From: CAVRIA01 sp963721115
Lineage (GTDB): Bacteria > Desulfobacterota > Binatia > HRBIN30 > CADEER01
DNA length: 64,000 nucleotides
Reading direction: 5' to 3'
NCBI GenBank assembly: GCA_963721115.1
Contig: CAVRIA010000013.1
Coordinates: 1-64,000, forward strand
Shown here: positions 48,001-56,917 of the stretch, in pieces
Layout: the number at the start of each line of letters is the position of its first letter
Position numbering within the stretch: the stretch's first letter is position 1
The notes under the pieces: generated by a model
The model's database searches: none
Told to the model about the DNA's origin: nothing
The model's input: the letters and a program-made list of their open reading frames with translations, nothing else
Made by a program: the position numbers and the translations under genes

Positions 48001-48629
48001 CGTCCCTCATCAACGTCGACTGGTACAGCAGCGGCACGGGTCTGTGTGACGGGGGCGGCTGGACCGGGACCTGCGCCAGCGGCACGGGCAGCACCAAGCT
48101 GAGCAATGCGGACTTCTCCGGCGCCTATCTGGCCGGGCTCGATCTGAGTGGCGCCACCGTCCAGCAGGCCGACTTCCGCGGCGCCATCCTCGCCGGCGCG
48201 CATTTCAACAAGGCCAACCTGAGCGGCGACCCCAACACGGGGGCGTTGACCCATTTCAACGGCGCGTTTCTGCAGGGGGCGAACTTCGACAGCTCCAACA
48301 CGACCGGAGCCGACTTCACCGACGCCTACTTCGACCTGCAGTCGTCGTCGGGGCTCGAGATGATCTGGCAGCTGCCCGACCAAAATCTGCAGTTCACCGG
48401 CTACACGCCCCCGGCGACGCCGCCGGAGTGCGTGCTCTACTCCACCAATGGTCAGACCACGACGCCGACGTACGCGCCCGGCTACACCTGCCCGGACGGC
48501 AGCGACAGCCCCTGTCCGGACGAGGTCTGGCAATGCGATACCTGCGTTCCAGACAGCTCGTCGACGCCGCCGGCCAGCATCGACGGATCGTATCCTGGCA
48601 CCTGCACCAGACTCGATTTCAAATGGTAA
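45088..48629 (+). CDS. mosaic lipoprotein: beta-gamma-crystallin, pentapeptide repeats and NHL propeller
   Basis: About 1180 residues (frameshifts near 46165 and 46257). The lipoprotein signal ends LVAGGC (Cys24). An unassigned N-terminal domain (about 30-350) is followed by a beta-gamma-crystallin domain with two Greek-key motifs, VALFGEENYGGPAFVF and VLYEDGNYSGSSVVI, and the Ca-binding signature NDKVSS. Pentapeptide repeats follow (LSGANLSGTVLQEANLKGAT), interrupted by a six-unit NHL/SMP-30-type propeller of about 47-residue units (for instance GKLIVADLTLTGVFEVDPDS). After it the pentapeptide repeats resume (ADLSGASLINVDW) and the Cys-rich tail ends CTRLDFKW. ATG 45088 has AAAGGA 6 bases upstream. 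It is probably a large calcium-responsive envelope lipoprotein, co-transcribed with the next gene 12 bases downstream. Confidence 0.78.
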
Positions 48630-48641
48630 CGGGGAGGAGAC

Positions 48642-51600
48642 ATGAGAAGAAGAGAGAGACGAGGGTCGTCGAGGAAGCATCGTAGGCCGTGGAGCGCGAC
48701 GCGAGCCGAGCGGCGAGCCGAGCGGCGGTGGCGGCGATGGAAAAAGGGCATCAACCGGCGCCAGTTCCTCGGCTATTCGGCCGGCGCCGGGATGCTGCTC
48801 GGCATGAGCCCGCTGCTGACGAGCTGCGGAGACGACAACGAGGGCGGCGGCTCCTCCGGGGGGGGCGGCGGGTCGACCGAGGAGCGCACCTACGTCTTCG
48901 ACCTCTCCTTCATGGATACCAGCGCCCACGACGTGATGCTGGTCGCCGGCAAGGATCGCGTACGCCTGGAGCGGGTGACCGACGAGCTGCTCGCCGTCCT
49001 GCGGCAACGGCATCCGATCCTGGAGATGGTGGCACGCGAGCACCTGACGCACGTCAACACGCGCGACTGGCCGGCCGACGCGATCCAGCTCTGCTATCTG
49101 CAGCGCATCGCGCACTCGACCACCGACGGCAGCTGGGACATGGCGCTGATGTTCCACCACCTGCCCACCAGCGCCCTGCTCGACGCGCGTGCGCGGCGCC
49201 AGAGCATGGCGGCGTACCGCGACACCGTGCCGGTGAAGTGGGCGAGCTACGGCATGACCACCGGAATGAGGGCGCAGCTCGACGACCCGGTCGGCGAGGA
49301 CATGCTCAAGGACACCTGCGAGCAGGCGACGGCGCTGACCGTATCGCATCCCGAGCTCACGTCGATGGAGCCGAACAGTGCGGCTCACGTCCAGTGCAAC
49401 ATCGTCGGCACCCAGCCGTCGACGCAGATCCTGGCGCAGGCCATCTGCGCGCAGGGGCCGGCGACGTCGGACGGCGGCTGGGCGACGCAGACCGCGCTGG
49501 TCGACCCGGACACCGGCGAGACGTTTTACAACTCGCAGGGACAGATCCAGTACGTGCCGGTCTGGTCGCAGGAGACCCAACAGTTCGCGGGGCAAGCAAT
49601 CTCGCCCGCCATGACCACCACCAAGAACGACACCACCTTGGGCGCGAACGTTACGGACCTCGACGCCGGAAACATCACCGACGGCGATCCCGACGCCCCG
49701 ACCAACGGCGCCATCTGGACGCTGCACGACGGCATGCCCTCGGTCGATCAGTCGGACGTGAATCAGCTCGCCGCCGCGGCCGGCGGCATCCGTCTCGACA
49801 GCAGTGCCTTTACCTACCAGCTCACCGAGCAATCCACCGGTCACGGCTATTACGCCAAGGTGACGAACGTCGACGACCTGCGCAACGTGACCCTGATGAT
49901 CAAGAACTGGTTCGTCCGCTACCTCGGGTTCTACGTCCGCTACCTCGACGCCGACGACAACCCGATCGCGCTCAGCGAGATCGAAGACACGCTCAAGAGC
50001 AGCGGCGACTTTCCGTACTACGGCCTCGGCGTGAACACCCAGTACGACGCCCTCGTCGACCTGCTCAATCCGGAGTTCGTGCTCTTCGGCATGCCGGTGG
50101 GAAGCGTCAAGGTGAACCGCACCATCCCGCTGCCGGACGCGGCGACCGCGGTCGAGATCCTGTGCAGCGGGTGGGGGACCGGGTCCAATCCGTATCCGGA
50201 CACCATCGACGCCGGCAAGATCACCACCATCGTGGTCGACATCGCCCTGCCGTCGCTCTTCCTGTCGCTGGCCGCGGCGTCCGGGTTCAGTCGCTTCTCG
50301 ATGCAGCTTCAGGTCGGCAGCTTCATCCTCCAACAGCTGCCGATTCTGTTCCGGCTCTTCCAGGGTGCCTTCACTGCGCTCGAGTTCAACAGTCCGACCA
50401 TTCTCGTCCGCGCCGGCGTTACGATCGGCACGCAACTCCTGACCGCCGGCGCAAAAGACTTCGTCACGGCGATCGCCAATGCGATTGCTACGGCCGAGGC
50501 GGTCCAGGCGGTCGAGGACGCAATACCGGTCATCGGCGGCGCCCTGGCCGCGATCGCCGCCCTCAGCCTGGTTTCCCAGATCGTGCAGACCTCGGTCGAG
50601 GTCGCCCTGTCGCCGAGGACGTACGCCACGAAGCTGAACTTCACGCACGACGTCGAGGTGACGATCAAGCACGATCCGCAAGATCCGGCGGGCTTCCCGG
50701 CGACGGCCACGCACTACATCGTCACGGCGACGTTCGATCAGGGCACGCCGTACACGATCACGAAGGATCTGCCGGGGACGACGGTCACCGATCCGGTGAG
50801 CGTCACCTTCATGAGCGTCCCCTACGGCGGCATGGTCACGGTCAACGTCGGCTTCTACTCCGACAACCAATGGCTGGCCGGCAACGGCTCGGTCGGCCCG
50901 GTGGAAAACGTCTCCTCCGACCAGGGCCCGCTGTCGGTCGAGATCACCATCAAGGAGAACCTCGTTCCGCTCGAGTCGGACACGGTGTACTCGCACCAGG
51001 AGATCATCGTCCTCGACTCGCAGGGCAACCACCAGTGGGAGGCGAGCACCGAGCCGCCGGCGATCGAGACCGTGCAGGGGGCGTGCGAGAGCGCCGACGG
51101 GCAGCTGTGCTCGCTGACCGGCATCACGGTGAGCACCATCAACGCGGCGGTGGGCTACGCCTGGCAGTCGTACAACGCGCTGGTCCGCAACTGCGCCAAC
51201 AGCGCGGTCGCCGGCCAGCTGCACCAGTTCGCCAACATCTCCGTGACCCAGAACCCGCAGAGCAAGTACCTGTTCTCGGGCTGCGGGTTCAGCGGCACGG
51301 CGCGCATCGCCTACGATCTGCTGGGCAAGAAGGACTACAACTTCTACCTCGACCCGACCAGCAACAAGAACCTGGTCCGGCAGGTGCGGCTGAGCGGCAC
51401 CACGGCGGACTTCGACGGCCCGATGTCGAACAAGGCGTGGGGCCACTTCCAGCTCGCCTCGGACGCCATGCTGCTGCACCCGGCGGGGCGGCTGATCAGC
51501 ATCAACTCCTCGTCCAACAAGATCGAGGTGCTGGAGCTGCAGGAAGCGGTGGCGGACGCCGACGCGCCGTCGAGCCAGGTGTACTCGGGGACGGGGATTC

Positions 51601-52049
51601 GCGAGGGGCTGCTGGACGGTCCGACGTTGGCGGCGCTGACGCCGGACGGGATGATCCTGGTGCTGGAGACGAAGAACAACCGCATCCAGGCCTTCGACCT
51701 GGGGGCGAACCCGGTGCCGATGTTCATGGAGGACGCCTACTACGTGCCGCTGCACGACCAACCGGCGGGGTATCTGGACCTGGCGGTGGAGTACACGGGG
51801 TACATGTACGTGCTGTCGTACACGGGGACGACGGGGTCGCTGACGTTCCGGCTCGACATCTACACGCCGCAGGGGGAGTTCCTGGCGCGCACGACGGGGT
51901 TCGAGGCGGGCAAGCTGGCGGTGAACTACTGGCGCGATCTGTTCGCGCTCAACTACCAGGTGCTGAAGCTGCCGAACGGAATGCTGCCCGACCGCACCGA
52001 GCCCTCGGTCAGCCACTGGATCCCCTCCACCCCTTCCGTCACCGGATGA
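48642..52049 (+). CDS. giant Tat-exported lipoprotein of unknown function with C-terminal propeller-like region
   Basis: 1135 residues. A very basic N-terminus (residues 1-38) precedes the Tat signal INRRQFLGYSAGAGMLLGMS with lipobox LLTSC (Cys62) and a Gly/Ser linker. A soluble domain (about 80-400), a beta-rich stretch with VRYLGFYVRYLDADDNPIA and a hydrophobic helical region (about 525-655, including IPVIGGALAAIAALSLVSQI) follow. A beta-sandwich-like region has VTIKHDP and HYIVTATFDQGTPYTITKDL. NHL-like units end the protein (LETKNNRIQAFDLGANPVPM). No enzyme motif is evident. The hydrophobic block could be membrane-active. GGGGAGGAG directly precedes ATG 48642. A shortened copy lies at 42647-45044. 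Confidence 0.78.
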   Translation: MRRRERRGSSRKHRRPWSATRAERRAERRWRRWKKGINRRQFLGYSAGAGMLLGMSPLLTSCGDDNEGGGSSGGGGGSTEERTYVFDLSFMDTSAHDVMLVAGKDRVRLERVTDELLAVLRQRHPILEMVAREHLTHVNTRDWPADAIQLCYLQRIAHSTTDGSWDMALMFHHLPTSALLDARARRQSMAAYRDTVPVKWASYGMTTGMRAQLDDPVGEDMLKDTCEQATALTVSHPELTSMEPNSAAHVQCNIVGTQPSTQILAQAICAQGPATSDGGWATQTALVDPDTGETFYNSQGQIQYVPVWSQETQQFAGQAISPAMTTTKNDTTLGANVTDLDAGNITDGDPDAPTNGAIWTLHDGMPSVDQSDVNQLAAAAGGIRLDSSAFTYQLTEQSTGHGYYAKVTNVDDLRNVTLMIKNWFVRYLGFYVRYLDADDNPIALSEIEDTLKSSGDFPYYGLGVNTQYDALVDLLNPEFVLFGMPVGSVKVNRTIPLPDAATAVEILCSGWGTGSNPYPDTIDAGKITTIVVDIALPSLFLSLAAASGFSRFSMQLQVGSFILQQLPILFRLFQGAFTALEFNSPTILVRAGVTIGTQLLTAGAKDFVTAIANAIATAEAVQAVEDAIPVIGGALAAIAALSLVSQIVQTSVEVALSPRTYATKLNFTHDVEVTIKHDPQDPAGFPATATHYIVTATFDQGTPYTITKDLPGTTVTDPVSVTFMSVPYGGMVTVNVGFYSDNQWLAGNGSVGPVENVSSDQGPLSVEITIKENLVPLESDTVYSHQEIIVLDSQGNHQWEASTEPPAIETVQGACESADGQLCSLTGITVSTINAAVGYAWQSYNALVRNCANSAVAGQLHQFANISVTQNPQSKYLFSGCGFSGTARIAYDLLGKKDYNFYLDPTSNKNLVRQVRLSGTTADFDGPMSNKAWGHFQLASDAMLLHPAGRLISINSSSNKIEVLELQEAVADADAPSSQVYSGTGIREGLLDGPTLAALTPDGMILVLETKNNRIQAFDLGANPVPMFMEDAYYVPLHDQPAGYLDLAVEYTGYMYVLSYTGTTGSLTFRLDIYTPQGEFLARTTGFEAGKLAVNYWRDLFALNYQVLKLPNGMLPDRTEPSVSHWIPSTPSVTG

Positions 52050-52082
52050 GGGGGCTTTGCACAAGAGGTCGAGCGAGCTCCC

Positions 52083-52173
52083 ACTCGTCATTCCCGCGAA
52101 GCCGAATGCGGAATCCAGGGCGCGGGCCCACTACCACCCCACTTGGATCCCCGCCTTCGCGGGTATGACGAGT
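52083..52173. repeat. 91-bp inverted-repeat element (REP/MITE-like)
   Basis: Ends ACTCGTCATTCCCGCGAA and TTCGCGGGTATGACGAGT, 18-bp arms with one mismatch, enclosing GGAATCCAGG and TTGGATCCCCG. It is the common 'CGTCATTCCCGCGAA' type dispersed element and lies behind the giant lipoprotein gene, possibly acting as its terminator. Confidence 0.7.
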
Positions 52174-52177
52174 TTGA

Positions 52178-52303
52178 ATGAGCGAGGTTCCCCAGGTCCT
52201 CGCCTGGGACAACGAGCTGTTCTGGCGCGACCTCGGACCCGTGCCCGAAGCGCTGCGTGACGAGGTGCGGCGAGCGCTCCTCGAGTTCCTGGACTTGCTG
52301 TAG
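52178..52303 (+). CDS. possible 41-residue small protein
   Basis: ATG 52178 to TAG 52303 encodes a 41-residue acidic helical peptide starting MSEVPQVLAWDNELFWRDLG and ending LLEFLDLL. Third-position G/C bias is good and it lies between a repeat element and a convergent gene. It may be a genuine small protein or a fragment. No family is recognised. Confidence 0.3.
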   Translation: MSEVPQVLAWDNELFWRDLGPVPEALRDEVRRALLEFLDLL

Positions 52304-52364
52304 AGCGCAAAGAGACGATCGTGGGGGGCATTGAATCCCCGATCGACGACGGTTTGCCGTGGGC

Positions 52365-53339
52365 TCAGGCGGCGAAGTGGGGGATCACCCGTTCGCCGAA
52401 GAGCCGCATGGAGCGGTCGACGAGGTCGAGGTCGGGGTTGCCGAAGTTCATGAGACAAGCGATGTGGCCGATGCCGATCTGGACGTACTCGTGGATGCGC
52501 TCGATGCACTCCGAGGGCTCGCCGACGATGAGATGCGTGCGGCCGATCCGCTCGGGGGTCCGCTCCTCGGCCGAAAGACCGGTCACGTTGTCGTGGCCCC
52601 AGGCGTCGTAGAGGGCCAGCAACGCGCCGGCGTACTGCCGCTCGGCGTCGGCCTTCTCGCGCCGATTGCGGACGGTGCAGACGAGTCGATTCAGCAGCGG
52701 CGCCCGCCAGGGCTTGCCGATGTCGTGCAGAGCCGTGCGATACGTCGCGACGCGTTCGGTGACGCGGTCGATGGGCTCGGTGGTGCTGATCAGGTAGCCG
52801 TCTCCCAGGCGCGCGGCGCGGCGGATGGCCTCGGCGGCGGTTCCGCCGACGTAGACGGGTGGACCGGGCTTCTGAATCGGCAGCGGGAAGAGACGGAAGC
52901 GTTTCAGGTCGAAGGCCTCTCCCGTGCGGGTGACCTCGCCGCCTTCCCACAGAGCTCGGATGAGCTCGATTCCTTCGCTCAGGTGGCGCGCGCGCTGCGA
53001 CGGCGAGACGCCGAACGTTCGCAGATCGGTCGGGGAGTATCCCTTCGCTACGCCGAGGCGAAGACGGCCGCGCGAGAGGACGTCGACCATGGCGGCTTCC
53101 TGCGCCACCCGCACCGGGTGATGCAGCGGAAGAAGCAGCATGTTCGTTCCCAATCCGATGCGCTCGGTGACGCCGGCCAGCGCGGCGAGCGTCATCAGCG
53201 GATCGGGGTACATCATCGCCTGAGAGTGGTGCTCGTGCGCCCAGAGCGCGTCGAAACCCAGCGCTTCCGCGAGCCGCGCCTGATCCCGCATGGCTTCGAA
53301 CGTCGGTCTCGACTGGGTCGGTGAAAGTCCGAATCGCAT
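52365..53339 (-). CDS. LLM-class flavin-dependent oxidoreductase (luciferase-like)
   Basis: A 324-residue TIM-barrel flavoprotein of the bacterial luciferase/F420-type family. Early segments are MRFGLSPTQSRPTFEAMRDQ and AEALGFDALWAHEHHSQAMM. TERIGLGTNMLLLPLHHPVR is the family hallmark with the nonprolyl-cis region, followed by VLSRGRLRLGVAKGYSPTDL. FMN or F420 cannot be told apart by eye. ATG 53339 sits behind GGGAGGAGCGAGG. It converges on nothing close on its left and stands alone; its role might be oxidation of a hydrophobic or sulfonate substrate, but nothing in the sequence decides this. Confidence 0.9.
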   Translation of the reverse strand: MRFGLSPTQSRPTFEAMRDQARLAEALGFDALWAHEHHSQAMMYPDPLMTLAALAGVTERIGLGTNMLLLPLHHPVRVAQEAAMVDVLSRGRLRLGVAKGYSPTDLRTFGVSPSQRARHLSEGIELIRALWEGGEVTRTGEAFDLKRFRLFPLPIQKPGPPVYVGGTAAEAIRRAARLGDGYLISTTEPIDRVTERVATYRTALHDIGKPWRAPLLNRLVCTVRNRREKADAERQYAGALLALYDAWGHDNVTGLSAEERTPERIGRTHLIVGEPSECIERIHEYVQIGIGHIACLMNFGNPDLDLVDRSMRLFGERVIPHFAA

Positions 53340-53481
53340 CCTCGCTCCTCCCGTTCCTCTCTTCTCTCCTGCGATCGTCGCCGGCGGCATGGTAGCCCGC
53401 GTCGGCGCGGATGCAAACGCGCGGTACAGCTCGCCCATGCTTGTCGAAGCGGGATCTCATTCTTCGATAGAAAGCGAGGGT

Positions 53482-53513
53482 TTTCCCTATCTCGTGTAGG
53501 GTATCTACCAATA
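53482..53513 (+). promoter_or_regulatory. upstream region sharing motifs with the other exoprotein gene
   Basis: TTTTCCCTAT at 53482-53491 and TAGGGTATCTACCAAT at 53498-53513 lie in an AT-richer spacer 94 bases before the exoprotein start. CCCTA and TAGGG also form an inverted pair. Counterparts exist at 31825-31863 in front of the beta-helix exoprotein. Confidence 0.4.
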
Positions 53514-53606
53514 GAAATACATTGTTTATCCGCATACGGTTTCACATATCCGGATGCGGCTGCGACGAGCAGTTCGCGTCGGAAATCGATTCCCGACGGA
53601 GGACGT

Positions 53607-56600
53607 ATGAAGCTCGCAAAGACACATGGTGGAAGATTGACAGTCGCGGCCGTGGCTCGATCCGGAGGCCGCAGCGGCGTGAGGCGCAACCGGTTCTCAT
53701 TTTGGGTCGGTGCCATTGCCGCCCTGATCGCCCTCGGCTCGATCGAGGCCCGCGCGGATCTCACTCTGACGGACCTGCAGTGGAACGTGCAGAACATCGT
53801 GGACAACGACGACGCGCCCTTCGGGCTCGGTCAGGGCCCCGGAGACGGGCGGCCGCGCTCGGTGCGGGGCCTGGCGCTCTCGCCGGACGGACAGTACGTC
53901 TACCTCGGCTACAACCAGGCCAAGGAGGTCCGCAAGATCGACCTCAGCGTCGCAGACCCGGCCGACTCCTGCGCCGCCGTGGCCGAGCTCTACTTCGGCA
54001 CCCTCTCCGTCGCCGAGCAGGCCGCGTACACCGGGACCTATCTGCCGGACGCGCTCGACAACCCGAAGGCGATCGCCACCGACGACGTCGGGCGCGTGTA
54101 CGTGACCCGCTCCAGCGAGATCCAGATCTACGACGCGAACCTCACCACCCTCCTCCTCGCCATCACCGGCTTCAGCACCACGAACGGCATTCACGTGGCA
54201 CGTCGCGACGGGACCAGCTTCTACGTCTACGCCGCGGACCGCGGCACTCCTACCGTCTACCGAATGATCGTCACTGAGGCGGCGATCGGCGGCGGGGGAT
54301 CGGTCGCCATGGGAACCGTACTCGACACCTCCTTCGACGGCGACGGAATCGTCGACGTCGGCACCGACGCCTTCGGCGCCACCGCGAACGACCTGCGCGG
54401 CCTGGCGGCCGACGCGAGCGGGACGGTATGGGCGGCGGAGAACGACGGCACGCTCTTCGAGATCGTTCCCGCCGCCGGCGACGGCGCGAGCACGATCGAC
54501 AAACGCATGCTGGCCGGCGCCTTCGACGTCGCCATCGAGGGCGATCAGGTGTTCGTCACCAGCAGCGGGCGCACCGTGACGGTCGTCGACCGCAACGACA
54601 TCAACACCATTCTCGACACGCTCACCCCGCCGATCTCCTCTCTCGACCTCGCCGCCACCGGGTCGGCCACCGGCATCGACCTCCTGCCCGGCGCCGGGAT
54701 CCTCATGGCCATCGAGGAGGGTAGCTCGGCTCCGCAGAGCAGCGAGTCGTCGTTCAGCGACGTCAATTGCAGCGGGCCCGACCCGAACGACTACGCCGAT
54801 GACGACAACGACCCCATCCTGCTGGCGCTGCAGTGCCCGACCACCCGCTACGTGTCCCCGACAGGAGCCGACGGCGGCAACGACTGCCGCGACTCCCTGG
54901 CGCCGTGTGCGACGATTCAGCACGCCATCGACGTCGCCTGCCCGGCGGGAGACACGATTCAGCTCGAGGCCGACACCTACGACGAGGGACCGCAGATCCT
55001 CGTCGACAAGGACGTTACCCTGGCCGGGGCCGGGAAGTCCGCCACGGTCGTCCGGCCGGTCGGGGACACGAGCGCCTCGGGAGACGGCCGCGGCTGGTTC
55101 CTCGTTCCCAGTGGCGTGACATTCGACGTCCGCGACCTGACTCTGGATGGCAGCGGGCACCTGGTCTACCAGGCGATCCGCAACGCCGGTGCCGGCGGCA
55201 CGGTCGACAGCGTCCGCTTCACCGAGATCAAGTACAACGAGAGCGGGCCCACCTACGGCGGCGTCGCCATCGCGGCGTTCGGCACCGGCCCCGTCGACGT
55301 CACCAACTCGATGTTCGACGAGATCGGGCGCGTCGGCGTCCTCTACTACGGCAGCGGCATCTCGGGCTCGACCTTCAGCGGCAACATGTACACCGGCAAG
55401 GGCACGGGCGACTTCCTCGACTACATGCTCGACATCTCGGCCGGGGCCAACGTGACGGTCACCGGCAACACGGTGAGCGGCAACCGCGGAGTCGCGTCGT
55501 CGGACAGCTCGAATTCGGCTGGCGTTCTGATCAGCACCTACTACGGCAGCGGGACCAACGCGACGGTCGACGGCAATCTGTTCGACGACAACACGAACGG
55601 GGTCGTCGTCGGCTACAAGACGAGTGGGTGCCCGGGTCCCGATCCCGAGTGCGACACCAGCACCGCGAGCGTCAGCTGCAACCTGTTCACCGGCAACGAC
55701 AACGGCGTGAGCGCGAAGGTCGAGGACGGGTCCTTGGTGGTTGCCGAGATGAACTCGTTCGTCGGCAACACCGAGGGAGTCGACGGTGGCAGCGTGTTCG
55801 GCGGCAGCGTCGACGCCGCCGACAACTGGTGGGGGGCGGCTGACGGACCATCGGGCGCCGGGTCGGGATCGGGCGACGCCGTGACGGCCAACGTGACGTT
55901 CTCCCCGTTCGCCACCGCGCCGCCGCCCTGCGTGTCGTGCACCCAAAACTCCGATTGCGACGACGGGTTGATCTGCAACGGAGCCGAGACCTGCAACACG
56001 GGGACGGGGATGTGCGTCGCCGGCACCTCGCTCGACTGCTCCTCGGCAGACGATCAGTGCAATGCCGGGCTGTGCACGGAGCCGGCGGGTGCCTGCGTGC
56101 CCGATCCGCTGCCCGACGGCACCGCCTGCTCCACGGGCGTGACCTGCTCGGTTCAGGACACCTGCTCGAGCGGAACGTGCGTCGCGAACTCGCCGGACAG
56201 CGACGGCGACGGAGTCTGCGATGCGAACGAGAGGGCGGGCTTCAGCTTGCGCAAGGTGCACTTGAAGGAGCACCCGAGCGGCCCGAACCGCGACCTGTGG
56301 ATCGCGATCGGCGAGCTCGACACGACGAGCTCACCGGGTGACTTCATCAACGCCGTGACGACGACCGGGGTCGAGATCGTGCTCTTCCACGACGGCGGGT
56401 TGCCGCTCACCCAGGTCGACACCCTGACCTTCACGGCAGCGCAGTGCACGGAGCGGCACGGCAGCGTCAAGTGCAAGGACCCGGCGACGCGCAGCCGAGC
56501 TCTCTTCCGCAAGCGCTCGGCGCCCGATTTCTTCAAGGTCAAGATCAAGGCCAAGAAGCGCGACTTCGCCCTGCCGGCACTCGCCGACACTCCTCTCTCC

Positions 56601-56711
56601 GTCAACCTCCGCACCACGGAGGCGGCGGCGACGATCGATCGCAGCGATCAGATCGGTTCGGCCGGCTGCAGCCTGCACGGCACGACCCTGAAGTGCCGCG
56701 ACGTTCCCTGA
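53607..56711 (+). CDS. secreted propeller/beta-helix protein with Cys-rich region and C-terminal module
   Basis: 1034 residues in one frame. The signal is long (positively charged start, then FSFWVGAIAALIALGSIEAR). An N-terminal YVTN/NHL-like propeller (about 55-380) has units such as GLALSPDGQYVYLGYNQAKE and GLAADASGTVWAAENDGTLF. A right-handed beta-helix (about 410-765) opens with RYVSPTGADGGNDCRDSLAP and has the 'CATIQHAID' entry motif of this class. Then come Cys-rich units (CDDGLICNGAETCNTGTG), the calcium-loop-like SDGDGVCDANE and the 155-residue C-terminal module GFSLRKV...KCRDVP. Its last 200 residues closely match those of 28815-31710, with 40-residue blocks identical. ATG 53607 follows GGAGG. 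It is expected outside the cell or on its surface. Confidence 0.82.
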   Translation: MKLAKTHGGRLTVAAVARSGGRSGVRRNRFSFWVGAIAALIALGSIEARADLTLTDLQWNVQNIVDNDDAPFGLGQGPGDGRPRSVRGLALSPDGQYVYLGYNQAKEVRKIDLSVADPADSCAAVAELYFGTLSVAEQAAYTGTYLPDALDNPKAIATDDVGRVYVTRSSEIQIYDANLTTLLLAITGFSTTNGIHVARRDGTSFYVYAADRGTPTVYRMIVTEAAIGGGGSVAMGTVLDTSFDGDGIVDVGTDAFGATANDLRGLAADASGTVWAAENDGTLFEIVPAAGDGASTIDKRMLAGAFDVAIEGDQVFVTSSGRTVTVVDRNDINTILDTLTPPISSLDLAATGSATGIDLLPGAGILMAIEEGSSAPQSSESSFSDVNCSGPDPNDYADDDNDPILLALQCPTTRYVSPTGADGGNDCRDSLAPCATIQHAIDVACPAGDTIQLEADTYDEGPQILVDKDVTLAGAGKSATVVRPVGDTSASGDGRGWFLVPSGVTFDVRDLTLDGSGHLVYQAIRNAGAGGTVDSVRFTEIKYNESGPTYGGVAIAAFGTGPVDVTNSMFDEIGRVGVLYYGSGISGSTFSGNMYTGKGTGDFLDYMLDISAGANVTVTGNTVSGNRGVASSDSSNSAGVLISTYYGSGTNATVDGNLFDDNTNGVVVGYKTSGCPGPDPECDTSTASVSCNLFTGNDNGVSAKVEDGSLVVAEMNSFVGNTEGVDGGSVFGGSVDAADNWWGAADGPSGAGSGSGDAVTANVTFSPFATAPPPCVSCTQNSDCDDGLICNGAETCNTGTGMCVAGTSLDCSSADDQCNAGLCTEPAGACVPDPLPDGTACSTGVTCSVQDTCSSGTCVANSPDSDGDGVCDANERAGFSLRKVHLKEHPSGPNRDLWIAIGELDTTSSPGDFINAVTTTGVEIVLFHDGGLPLTQVDTLTFTAAQCTERHGSVKCKDPATRSRALFRKRSAPDFFKVKIKAKKRDFALPALADTPLSVNLRTTEAAATIDRSDQIGSAGCSLHGTTLKCRDVP

Positions 56712-56725
56712 ACCTGCGTGAGTCC

Positions 56726-56767
56726 GCGAGGGCCGGGACGGGAAGTTGCCCGCCCGGCCCTCGCTTT
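56726..56767 (+). terminator. intrinsic-type terminator after the exoprotein
   Basis: Stem GCGAGGGCCGG / CCGGCCCTCGC with an inner CGGG-AAGTTG-CCCG and one bulged A, followed by TTT. It starts 14 bases after the exoprotein stop. Confidence 0.7.
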
Positions 56768-56917
56768 CCGGCCTTGCGGAGACGCTTGCGAATCGGTCTC
56801 GGCTCAGTCGAGGAAGCTCCCCGCAGGGGGAGTGGTCTTCGGGAGCTTTCTCCGCACGCTGACCTGAGCACGGCGCGGCATTTTGTTCGCCATCGGCCGC
56901 ACGGATAGACTGATGCG

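Noticed and set aside
46170..52091. 1973-codon open frame on the minus strand
   Set aside because: It is antisense to the mosaic lipoprotein and the Tat lipoprotein, which have signals, lipoboxes and repeats. The antisense product is Arg/Val/Asp-rich low complexity with no motif, a by-product of high GC.
53697..56273. 858-codon open frame on the minus strand
   Set aside because: Antisense shadow of the propeller/beta-helix exoprotein, with no domain and the same low-complexity composition.
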